Notes under the pieces: generated by a model | What the model saw: only the letters and a program-made list of their open reading frames with translations | Databases searched by the model: none | Told to the model about the DNA's origin: nothing | Shown: positions 37,828-48,434 of the stretch, piece after piece | How positions within the stretch are numbered: position 1 is the stretch's first letter | How the letters are laid out: the number at the start of each line of letters is the position of its first letter | DNA from: Beroe ovata | Lineage: Eukaryota; Ctenophora; Nuda; Beroida; Beroidae | Direction of reading: 5' to 3' | Length of the DNA stretch: 51,060 bases | Assembly: GCA_946803715.1 (NCBI GenBank) | Contig: CAMPET010000046.1 | Location: 117,844-168,903 of the forward strand | Made by a program: the position numbers and the translations under genes

Positions 37828-38370
37828 TCACATCCTGCCTGGTGCACCGCTGTGAGCATACGCACAGACGACACGCATTGTGGGTGCGTCATACGCACAC
37901 CCTGCTGCCTTGTATCTGTCCCCTGCCATAGCTGCTATTTCATCCTCGTGAATTTCCATGAACTTGTCACAGATCTCACTTTCATTCTCCCCCACCATTG
38001 TGAGCTCGGCTTCGATAAAACCTGAAATCTTGAGTTAGGAGCTGCATCGACATTTGGAAGAGTTGAGATTATAAAGATTGGTTTCATGGATTTCTTTGAT
38101 GACCTCTTGTCACTAATCTGTTCTTCAAGAAGTCTGAATTTAAAGCTCTTTGTTCCATAGGAGGGCCTACCCAAAAACCAAGTTCTTCATGCTTCTCATT
38201 GAGACAGTCTTTGACTGACTGTTCCCCATGAACCATACCAAGTAGTCCAATGACCAAAGCAAGGTTAAGAACTGAGGAAGAAATCAGAATATAATCTCTA
38301 GTCTTGTTTCCCTAAAGAATTTCCGATCAGTAGGTTTTCGAGCACGCTCACCTCCTTTAAACACATTCAT
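37828..38370 (-). CDS. Small secreted four-cysteine protein A
   Basis: Three exons (38352-38370, 38104-38271, 37828-38021) code 126 residues with introns in phase 1 and canonical borders. Residues 1-22 form a signal peptide (VLNLALVIGLLGMVHG). The mature chain has four cysteines, with the last three in EICDKF, KAAGCAYDA and MRVVCAYA. Its neighbour at 39014-39641 has the same exon sizes, intron phases and cysteine spacing (23 residues, then 10). I do not recognise the family with certainty. The end, GCAYDAPTMRVVCAYAHSGA, weakly recalls the GC-x-VVC-Y-P-G close of CAP/SCP proteins, but the chain is too short for a full CAP domain. Likely extracellular; function unknown. Confidence 0.72.
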
Positions 38371-38656
38371 TTTCTGTGTACTACTTAGATTCGGCGCTGA
38401 GGAAGAAACTAGTAAGAAAGATATTTAGTCGAAATTTCGTACGATTGCAGCGATGATGATTTTTTATAATTAAAGGTGTACGGAAAACAGAAAACAGAAT
38501 TAACTGAACGCAGCAGTTCTTATTGAACCCAGCACTTGTGTTTTACAATTTCTATCTAGCTTTTTAAGCAATGAACTTTACTGTTAGCAATGAAAGTTAT
38601 TTGCGAGCAAATGAGTTCTAGAGCCGCACCTATGCGCGACTCATGGGAGAGCAAAT

Positions 38657-38854
38657 TTAACAGATGAAGCGACCACTTTCATCAAAGATACGACTCATGA
38701 TATATATTATGTTCTGCCTCTCAAGATGATCAATGACTGTCAAATCTTTTGTGAGGCGCGTCAAGCAAAGTGACACTAGCTCTCTGCCTCTTGAATATGA
38801 TTGGGTGTTGACCAGTGGTTGAATGGCCAGGTACTTGACAACAGCAGTTTTCAT
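38657..38854 (-). other. Uncharacterised 65-residue open frame between the two small secreted genes
   Basis: An ATG-initiated minus-strand frame starts MKTAVVKYLAIQPL and ends DESGRFIC. It lies between genes A and B and could be an exon or relic of a third family member: it contains VSLCLTRL where protein B has VSICLRRK. It has no convincing signal peptide and does not carry the GCAY block. I would not call it a gene without transcript support. Confidence 0.2.
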
Positions 38855-39013
38855 ATTTTTGCGTGTGATATCAATTTCGAACAATTTGGAGAAATAATAG
38901 CTCACTCAGACGATAATAACCAGTCATCAGTTTAAGGTTTTCAAACTCAAACAAAATTATAATTACAGCGTGATATCATGACACAGCTTTAGACGATTAA
39001 TAACACCCCTGCA

Positions 39014-39641
39014 CTACATGAAGAAGTAAACACAAGCTGCCTTATCTGTGACATCATTGTACGCACATCCCGAATATTTGTGCTCGTACGATGCCATTTC
39101 CTCTATTTCGCCAGCATGCTGGTTATAGAACTCCTCACACCCGTCACTGGCTTTCAGTCCACCAGATATCAGAATCGTGTTTTCCCAACCTGTGGAATTA
39201 CAGAGAAATTGGGCATTGTAGGTATTCTGTCTCTGGATTACTTTGTGTCTCAATTGGTGCAAAAACAATCACAGAGTTCATCAATTTTTGATTTCGTTCT
39301 TAGATAAAGTGCCAACACTTTTACTATTATTGTCATTAAAATCATATTACCTCTTTTCACTATTCGTCTTGACACAGAAACAGAAGACCTTGCTTCCCGT
39401 ATAAGATGCGAGCTGATTTGGAACCCGAGTTCTATATGTTTTCTTCTCAGACAGATACTGACTGATACATCCTCACCTTGGGCCGCCATAATCAGTCCAA
39501 TAGCCACAACTAGGGACAACATCACTGAAAAATACCATGTTTATTCATCAAACGATTGCTGTTTTTAGGATGATTTACGATCTTCGCTTGTTTCATAAAC
39601 TCTTCTATAATTATGACGTTACCTTGGCGTTTTGTAACCAT
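39014..39641 (-). CDS. Small secreted four-cysteine protein B
   Basis: This tandem paralogue of the gene at 37828-38370 has exons 39623-39641, 39351-39524 and 39014-39189 and codes 122 residues. The signal peptide is VMLSLVVAIGLIMAAQG; the first exon is again 19 nt. Shared blocks with protein A are C-L-x-x-K-H-x-E-L-G-F in exon 2 and C-x-x-F...H-x-x-E-I-x-x-M-A...G-C-A-Y...C-x-Y in exon 3. A basic run (SRRIVKRG) in the middle could be a processing site and is not shared. The protein ends YFFM directly after the last cysteine, losing the tail seen in A. The frame through the long exon 2 is fixed by the homologous donor at the same phase. Confidence 0.72.
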
Positions 39642-40081
39642 CTTCAGATATGAAATGAAGCTTTTAAAGCCCTATCAGAGATGTTTGATCGTTAATAAGA
39701 CAATGAGTTTATTGGTGGAGACTCGAGAAATAAATGGGAACAATTGAAATCATTTGAAATCTAATGGCCCTATCAATAACACTTGATCTATCCTAGTTAA
39801 TGGCATTACACAGAACGTGTATCGGAATCAAAGAACTGGGTGTTGGATCGACGTTGGATTAAATGGGGGTGACGAATGCTGGGATTAGGAACACCCAACG
39901 CTTGATGGAGGTATAGTTGATTTGATGAAGTTTTAGGCAAGGAAGACACGGATATAGTTGTAATCGTAATAACTTGGCATAGAACTGAACTTAGATTCAC
40001 TAGTTTGAACTGACTATCTAGAGTCGGGGTTGGAGATATGGGGGGTTGTAACCACGTGACTATCACATGGGCGTGTAAGAG

Positions 40082-40090
40082 CATAAAAGG
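40082..40090 (+). promoter_or_regulatory. TATA-like element (CATAAAAGG)
   Basis: CATAAAAGG stands about 70 bp before a short open frame with a hydrophobic start. A CACGTGAC E-box-like word lies 30 bp further upstream. Together they resemble a small promoter. Confidence 0.3.
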
Positions 40091-40152
40091 CCATCGTTCA
40101 AGTTTTCCAAACACAATAGAGGCAGAGTGGTAGTGTAAATTTCTTGGAACTC

Positions 40153-40275
40153 ATGGGCCGGTGGAGCAGTATCACAATAGCTCTATTCTTCCTTTCCAGG
40201 AACTTGGTGTGTCAATGTGTGAACAGAACGTCCTTTTCTTCGAGTTGGTTATTGTTTTCAATTGTGATTGAATAA
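40153..40275 (+). CDS. Tentative 40-residue open frame with signal-peptide-like start, or first exon
   Basis: ATG 40153 opens MGRWSSITIALFFLSRNLVC and reaches TAA at 40275. A possible donor (gtgtgtc) follows residue 18, so this might instead be a first coding exon whose partner I cannot find. It is supported only by the TATA-like element upstream and the hydrophobic start. Confidence 0.2.
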   Translation: MGRWSSITIALFFLSRNLVCQCVNRTSFSSSWLLFSIVIE

Positions 40276-40794
40276 TGAGAAATTATAAACATTATCAGTA
40301 GAACAGTTGACACATGGCTGGTCCTTTAAAGAATGGTAGTCGTGGGGAGGGGTCCCAAATATCTTCTGTTCTATTCTATAGATTATAGAATAGAGAAGAA
40401 GACATAGCTGTTTTTTCCAAGAAATGGTCGTGTCACAGTGGCAATTTTCGACATATTCCAATTTTTGATGGAAGGCGCGGCGACATACTTCTGGTTCCGT
40501 AAGCGCAAATTGCCAAGTTGCGCGCACATCACGTCACATACGTACCAGACCATCTGCGCTGCACGCGAGTATTTTCTAGGAACTTTGTGCTTTCAATTGC
40601 ATGCTTTCCTTAGTAATTGAGTTGTGACGCTTGAATTGTCTCCAAGTGATCTATAGAAGGCCAAAATTCACGGCCATGCATTCTTCACCTAGCGCGCGCC
40701 ATATGCACGTGGGGATTGCTGCTTCCATAACAACAAGACATCGGATCAAACGCGATTGCGGGCACAGTTCATTTGTTTAGTCGTGACTTCAGCT

Positions 40795-43700
40795 ATGCCA
40801 GAAATCCAAGATGGCGATTCCCTCACGCGGAATAGCCTGAATTTGAACATCCCGAGGATATCTGTTCCCAGAGATAGCCTGAGGATCAGCCATGATGATA
40901 ATCAAGGAAACCCGCTGAACAACTATGACACCCATCAAGAAACTAAGAAAGACCTTTCTCCAATAAACTCAATCCCCTCAAATATCAACATCGAGGATAA
41001 TAGGAGTGGTCCATTGCCGAGCATTGAGCCGGTGGTTGACCTGGAGGTCACTAGAGTGATTTCTGGGAGACCTGAGAAGAGACGTTTAACAGACGACCAG
41101 GGAACTGTGTCGTTGCTTCAGAGTGCTATCCAGGCTAAGATCTCAGAGGTGGAACGAGTCAATAGGTCTCTAGAGGAAGGCAGTAAAGCTCGAAGACAGT
41201 ATGTTAAGTTTTTGGCTAGCCCGGTGAAGGTGTTATGGGGTTGTAATGGGACAGGGACACGATGACCACGTAAGGTTAAATCTGGGGTGCTGACTATATT
41301 TCATCTTCAGGTGGGTAAGTGCTACCAACACGATCAGAAATCGGAACAAGGATGGTCCTAACGATGAGCAGACTGATAACCTGGGTGTGGACGAGGAACT
41401 CAGCAAAGCGGTGAAGCCCCTAGCTTCTACTGTCATATACGATGTAGAGGAGATGGAGTTGGATACAAAATCTGAGAAAACCCCCGCTTCCAAAGGATTG
41501 AAATCGCTCGCTAAGATGTTCAGTAAAACGCGAAATCAAGTGACAGATACACCGACTATATTTGCGTTACTCAAGGCGTCACATTTGATAAGTAAGTGTG
41601 ACTGTAGTCTGTAACTTGCTCTATTTGCGAGATATGGTGGTTTCGAATGAGTATGGGAATGTTCAATACCACAGGTGTGTCGGTGGTTACTCATCAGGAA
41701 CGGGAAAGCCGAGAGAAGGAATTGACGGCTTACGAGCAAACTCTCCGCTCTGGCCTGGCCTTCTTGCCCGACTTATGTATAATCAACTCCTTGCGGTCAG
41801 TATGATCATTGAGATATTAGGCTCATTTCAACTGATTCAAGTGAAATTCATTTCTCTGAATTCTTTTTTTTCGCAGGCCGTCGAGGCGACCTCTCGAAGA
41901 GTTCAACGGAGTGGCGATGTTTGCCGATGTTTCCGGCTTCACGGTCCTCTGTTCGGCTTACGGCACAGGCTCAGTGAACATAGCCAAGTTGAAGGAGATA
42001 CTCAACCGTGTAATGGGCAGCATAGTCGATGAAATTCTCATATGTGGCGGAGATATTGTGTCATTTGCTGGGGATGCCATCTTCGCTGTCTGGAGAACTT
42101 CCACGACTGCGGAGCGGTCGTCTATCCTACCCAAAATCGTGCGGTGCAGCATCCATATCCAAAACGCGGTCAATTTGGCAGTGGATAAATCCATCACACT
42201 CCGAGTTAAAGTAGGACTTTCTGTCGGGAAAATGTTTGCGTTTCATCTTGAGGCAAACTGTCGGAACCACGTTGCTGTGGTGGGGCCAGCTGTGAAGGAC
42301 GTGAATAAAGCAGAGGGCTGCTGTACCGCTGGTACAATTGTCTGCTCACAGAAATTCTTCGACGAGTTTCCCAAGAACGGACAGTTCATGTATCACCAAG
42401 CAAAGCCCGGGTTTATCCAGCTGTGGCCCCCAAAGAACACGACCATGACAGCAGTGATAGACTATCTGGAAGCACTGGGAGAGGGTAACCACGTGACCCT
42501 GGATAGGGACAAAGTTGTCAATAAGATCAGCGATGATTTGGTGAAGCAGGATCTACTGAAGCGCTACATCCCGGACTACCTTAGACTCCAGCTGGAGGAA
42601 GGCCAGGGAACGTCCATGGCCTCGCAGCTCCGCACCATAACGACACTTTTCATCTCGCTTGTCTTCTCCGACGTGACTCATGTTTCCCGAGAACATGAGA
42701 GTGTTCAGGATGCACTGACTTGTATTGATGATATCGTCGATAAGATGAATGGTACTGTCAACAAGATCTTCACTTTTGACAAGGGTTGCACGATCTTGGT
42801 AGCGTTCGGGACTCAGGGGTTCAAAATGAATGATGACCCGCGGCGAGCTCTCAAAACGGCACAAATGATCCTTCCCTCGCTGCAGAGCAAAGTCACCAAT
42901 TTCCAGGGAGTGTCTATTGGGGTCACCACTGGGCAGTGTTTCTGTGGCGTTGTTGGACACGAAGACCGGCACGAATATACGGTGATCGGTCACCAGGTGA
43001 ACCTCGCTTGTCGACTCATGAGTAATTACCCCTTCTGCGTGGCGTGTGATGAGAGTACCCGGAAGTTGTCAACTCTGCCGAGTAACACGTTCACTGTGCT
43101 CCCGCCTAAAGTCCTGAAAGGGGTTCCACCTGGTGGTTTGTACTACAAGTACAATGGCACGGCAGAGGAGATATCAGACGACCAGTTCAAGGTCAGGAAG
43201 TCCATTGACGCCACCTCAGATCGATCGGGGCGGATCGTGGGCAGGGCCAGAGAAATGGACGCTCTATACGCCAGTATAGCGGCTATGGAGGGCACAGATG
43301 TGGGCAAGGCTCCGAATATAATCGTGATAGAGGGTCAGGCTGGGTTTGGAAAATCACGTCTTCTCGAACAGTACGTGTTGATTGGTAACCATAGAAACTA
43401 CACGGTGATAAAAACGCCGCTTGTCATTGACGAAATGACAACACCATTCTACGCTGTCAAGATGGTGATGTACAAACTGCTTGAGTTGTACAAACCAGCT
43501 CACGCCAACAACAAGGAGGGTGTTATTGCTCGGTATGTCCCTGAGTACATGAGACCAGACATGTGTCTGCTCAATGACCTCCTCGGAACCAGATTCAAGA
43601 GGGAGAGCTCGCAGGACATGAGTTTCAAAAACCTTCGCAAGCTGCTGAAGCTCATCATCAAGGAAATCGTGGGGTCGGGAAACTACCTCTTCATCATTGA

Positions 43701-46673
43701 TAACACGGAGTACATGGACCAACACTCGTGGGAATTCCTTGTTGACCTCGTCGGTCTCAAGAAGAGGATCATCCTTATTCTGACCACGAGACAGGCGAAC
43801 CGGAGACTATCCAAAGCCGAGAGTGCCATCCTGAACAGCGTCCGGTCGCGGAGATTCGAACTCAGCGCCTTCTCCGAGGATGAGGTTGAAGAGTTCAGCA
43901 GGGTTGTCCTCGATGTCAAGACAGTTCCGGTTGATCTGGTTAAAGTTCTGACGGAGAAGACTCGTGGTATTCCACAATATTGCGAGGGTCTTCTTAAGAA
44001 GATGCTGAAGGAGCAGGTCATCAAGGTGGTTGACGATCTTGATGCGTATAAGGACCGGGTAATGGCTAAGCGGGGTGTCAGGACCTCTGGAGCTAGGAGA
44101 TTCAGTATCTTTGGATTCCGTGAGTATGAGAATTCCCTTGGATCGAATGCTTTTCATCATCTGAACGATGAATCCTATCTTACAATTAAAACTTGATATT
44201 TCAGAGAAGAAATCGTCCGTAGTGCACGATTCCGATGACGAAGATGACCCGGCCAACCTCCCTGGAACCCCGGACATGCCCGACATGAACATAGGATGTG
44301 GGATGTCATGTTTCAAGGGTGGTATCGACAGGGATACATCGGAGACCATGTCCCTCGAGAGGATGGAGAATCTTGAGAATCAGTTCCAGTCGAAGTTGTG
44401 CGTGCTCAATGACTCGGTTAATCTGTCAGATGTCACGCTTCCTGACAGCTTGAAGGAGCTTTTCCTTGCTCAGTTTGACAGGTAATTGAGAAGATCGATC
44501 AAGGATAACAAACATGAATTTCTATGACCCATCCTCCTACTACTAGTACAAACATGGTTCATTTCTCGAACTGCAATGACTATCCACTCCCCGCTAGGTT
44601 ATCAGTGACGGAGCAGGTCACTCTGAAGTGTTGTGCAGTTCTCGGCACCCACTTCTCCCTCTCCCTCCTCATGGCTGTGCTACCACATCGTAACTCGGCC
44701 GATATACACAGGAGTGTCCAGGCCATGATCAAGGAGCAGTTACTGGAATGTGGGGGTGCATTCGGGCTGGCCAATGAGTGTAACAATACAGATTGCAGCA
44801 AGAAGGATACACTCATCGCGACTGAAAAGGTATTGCAATGACTGGTTTCTTCCTACAAAGGAGCACGCTCTTCGTCTGAGGAATCAAAGTTCCACTTTGA
44901 TCCTTCATTCCTCCTGACATTCATCCTTATTCTTCCTGACACCTATTTCTCCCAGATATCAGTGTGTGAGATCATGAGGTTCAGAACCCAATTTTCAGCT
45001 GAGATCCTGCGAGAGCTCCTGTTACCGGAGCAACGGATCCGTATCCATGAGACAGCTGCCCGTGTTCTAGAGAATAAGATACTCGCTTACGACTTCTGCT
45101 GCAAGAAGGAGTTCTTCGGAAATGTCTTCAAGATATCGGCCATGGGGTCTGATGCCATTGGTACGTTTCGACGACGAGTTATATTTTATGAATGACACCT
45201 TTTCGTTCGCAAATCACACTACCTCTTTCGGTCTATATTCTATAATATACCCAATTTCCACTGTCATTCGCAAAACACGCTATTCTCATACCCAAATCTC
45301 ACTTCTCACTTTCCAGCCCCTAACTGGTCAGTCTCAACTCATGGGCGGAGGATATCAGACGCCGTGGCTCCCAACATCTCCTTAACTGCCAACCCTCTGG
45401 GGTGCGACTGTCATTCCATGTTCCACACCATCTACCCGCAGATAATACGACACTACAAGGAAGCAGGAGCGAACCATAGGTAGAGACATGTTTCAATTTC
45501 GTGAATTTATGGGTTTATCTGGGGTTTAAATCTCTATTGTAGGGTCTTATTTGGGTTGTATATCTCTGAATCATCAATCAGGTTTTTCTATCTGAACGTA
45601 CCTTTTATGTGTCTTTTTTCAGTCTCTTTGAAGCGCTTTGCTCAGCGGGGGCCCTGGGAATGGCGCTCAGTTTCAGTTTCGAGGCGATAACCTATCTTGA
45701 GGAGGCGCTGACAATAACGAAGAGTAGAACCAAACTCAACGATCGACATAGGTGTGTTTTTGGAAAGAGGGCATTACAATTGCATCTATATGAAATCTCT
45801 ACGACTCAAATTCAACCAAATTTCTCTTTCCTCCGTATCTGACCCATTCCCATCTCTTCAGGGCATGCTTGTCCAGTTTACTGTGTCTCGCTCTGTACAT
45901 GTGTCCCTCACCCACCACACAGAGGTTGTACAAGGAGGCTATCCATCTCGGGGGACATGCCCAGGTAAGAGTATGTGGGTTAGGAAGTGGACGGCTGAGG
46001 AATTGAGAATACTTGGGAACCAAGGATCAGAAATCTATGTTTATTTCTAGGAGTTTTTTCGGAAGTTTCTCAAAGACAAACCTCCCAGATCATCTGTTGG
46101 CATATATTATAGAGTGTACTCAAACTGATCCTTGCACTCACCTACACACACACACACATACTCGATCACCAGTCTGCGAATTCCATAAATTCACGGCAAC
46201 TTAGCTCCTTCTCCGCTCAGTATTATATGTGTATGTATGCTGACTAATGTGACAATAAGTAAAGGATCCGGCGACCGATGCTGGCGATAATATACGTGCT
46301 CGCTAGAGAAGTGATGACACCTACTGATGACACATGACTAGCGTATTACCTCTGTCATCAGTCTCAGTCTAGACGAGAGGATGTGTATAATGTTTACAAT
46401 GATTGTGTGTGTATGGCATGGCGATTGCCGTCATCCGTAGTATTTTCAATGCAATTTGGGAAACTGGAAAATTGGAGAATCGGGGAAGTTTTTTTCAAGA
46501 GACAACTTCACATTTTCACCTTAATCTCACATTAGAGTAAAGTCTTGATTGACTCACCACATTTCATGATGTTCTCACCATTTTCACCCATTTCATAGGT
46601 GGTCTACAATGTCTCATGTCTATCGTACCTGTGCGGTGGAGCAAACTACGCTGAGGGAGGTGGAAATGTATGA
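40795..46673 (+). CDS. Soluble adenylyl cyclase (ADCY10-like)
   Basis: Eleven exons code 1421 residues: 40795-41231, 41311-41591, 41675-41795, 41877-44119, 44205-44481, 44598-44829, 44956-45160, 45317-45479, 45623-45751, 45862-45964 and 46599-46673; every phase closes. It makes cAMP from ATP in cytosol, cilia and sperm of many animals. After an N-terminal extension of about 285 residues comes cyclase domain C1 with metal aspartates in FADVSGF (D297) and FAGDA (D346). C2 follows with FDKGC and EYTVIGHQVNLACRLM, keeping the adenine and transition-state Thr/Asn/Arg. Then a P-loop (EGQAGFGKSRLLEQ) begins the NTPase-like region, followed by helical repeats. At positions equal to human K95 and R176 there are S342 and N423. 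Exon 1's donor (41231) is the least certain junction. The family call is firm; human ADCY10 is longer at the C-terminus. Confidence 0.9.
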
Positions 46674-47187
46674 CGTCATACTCACGCGCCACATGTCACG
46701 TGATCTGGATATTGCGTTGCTTCGGCTGAAAAGACTGATTTAGGAAGATAAGGCTTCATGATTTGATTGGATGTCAAGAACGATTTGTTGACAGATGTAT
46801 GGTTGTTTGACTCGCCCAGAATATTTAAGATCTGAGTAACAGAGATGGTTCCGAAGTCCGAGCCTATCAGTATTTCATCAGAGAAATGAGGGGAGAAATA
46901 TTCAAATTCCCATTATATTTTATCCTAATTGATGGAATATGAAATTCGCCTAGATTATCCTAGGATTTAGCGATTTAGGATAAACATGTAAGATTAACAG
47001 GTAAATTCATTTGGTGTGCAGAGTGTAACCTGAGTGGTCGATTTGAGCGAGTTTTATCTTATCGCGTGAGAACGCCACTCAAGTCTGCGCTCAAAATAAA
47101 CAAAAATATTTCTGACACTTCCTTGCAAGAATTTCCGTGAGATAAACCGAATGAGTTTGAGAACGAGAGTTCAAGCCATTCCGCAAA
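46674..47187. other. Intergenic region
   Basis: This stretch carries the 3' end of the cyclase gene and the upstream region of the Ig/Kazal gene. Composition is AT-rich, and no TATA box or further exon was recognised. Confidence 0.4.
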
Positions 47188-48434
47188 ATGCTAACTTTGA
47201 TTTCCTCGTTCCTCTTCCTCACAGTGGTGAGTAGTCAAGGGACATTTCCTCCCACCACCTCGAGTCCCTATATTCCTGATCTATACTCCACGGAGGAGTA
47301 TGTTGACACCACTCCCACCACACCACCAGTTGACACCACCAGCTCTACCGACAACGGTGCCGGTGCAATCACCGAGCTTGTCACTGCCTCTGTCCCTACA
47401 AGTCCATTACTGACTGAAAATAGGAAGCCGACCATCCTGGTTCATCCTCGGAATATAACCGTGGCCGAGGACAGCTTTGGGAAGTTTTTCTGTCGAGCCA
47501 CGGGTGCACCTGCTCCCCTCCTTGTGGTCGTTCGGGTCGACATAGACTACAAAATCCCCGACTTTGGACGAAAGTTAACCGGAGCCGAGTCCGTGCAGGA
47601 AGTACAACAGATCATCGGCCCGGTTCGGGCGACGGACGAGGGTTGGTACGAGTGTATCGCTGCTAACGTACACGGGTCAGTCAAATCCCGGGCATACCTC
47701 CGGGTGATGGACCTCTGCAAGGACGTGGAGTGTAAACCACCGAAAACCTGCGTCCAGGACTACGACACGGCTACCACCTCCTGCGACTGCCCGGAGCTAA
47801 TCTGCGATCAGGTATTCGAGCCGGTGTGCGGGGCGGACTGTAAAATTCACTTTAACCCGTGTGTGTGGAACCAGACGAGCTGCACCAACGACTACGACTC
47901 CTCTGGGGTGCTGGCTCAGGGTCGTGAGTGCCCTCCCGTGATGGAACCGACTGTTTCCATGGTTACCGAGGGTGATATCACAGTTATTGAGGGGGAAACA
48001 GTGAAACTCGCTGCCAAAGCCGGTGGATCTCCCGAACCTGTGATTAAGTGGTTCAAAGTTGATGATGAGGGAAACTTCTTGGATATGTTGGGCAAAGGTG
48101 GGGTCCTCATGAGGGTCTCTATTTAGTTTTACCCATACCCTCATTCGTATTCCAAATTTTCCGCAAATCATGCTTAGTTTATGATAACCTACCTCCTCCG
48201 CAGGGCTGGAATTGATACTGGCGGGTGTTCGCCTAGGTGACACAGGACGCTACGTTGCCAGGGCGACCAATTGCGAAACTAATCACGTGACAACGAGATC
48301 GGTTAAGCTTCACGTTGACCCGTTACCAGAGCCAACGGTGCCCTCCGTGAAGAAATACGAACCTGTGGATGTTTGCTCTGTATTTGGAGATCCTCATATC
48401 GTTACGTTCGATGGGAGATCCATGCACTTTGCAG
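47188..48434 (+). CDS. Secreted Ig / Kazal / Ig / vWD protein, 5' two exons (3' end not found)
   Basis: Exons 47188-48097 and 48204-48434 join in phase 1 to give about 380 residues, ending at a good donor inside a vWD domain. Order: signal peptide (MLTLISSFLFLTVVSSQG), a Thr/Pro-rich linker, an Ig domain with both cysteines (FFCRAT, and DEGWYECIAANVHG), a follistatin-type cysteine segment, a Kazal-like domain (CDQVFEPVCGADC to GREC), a second Ig-like fold (PEPVIKWF, and LGDTGRYVARATN), then VCSVFGDPHIVTFDG, the hallmark start of a vWD domain. The second Ig lacks both disulphide cysteines. It is an extracellular matrix or surface protein by architecture. The remaining vWD exons were not identified in the next 2.6 kb and probably lie beyond the window. 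Confidence 0.8.

Larger units (their letters stand above)
39642..40794. other. Intergenic region before the soluble cyclase gene
   Basis: This 1.15-kb spacer is mostly non-coding. The only structured element is a TATA-like site at 40082-40090 followed by a short signal-peptide-like frame at 40153. The 5' leader and promoter of the cyclase gene must lie in its right part; no TATA box was recognised there. Confidence 0.4.

Noticed and set aside
39806-40114. 102-codon minus-strand frame starting MFGKLERWPF
   Set aside because: No family resemblance and no signal peptide, and it runs into a low-complexity Ser/Thr/Pro-rich end. Probably chance.
43354-44349. Minus-strand open frames opposite the cyclase
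   Set aside because: They are shadows of the large cyclase exon; composition follows the sense codons.
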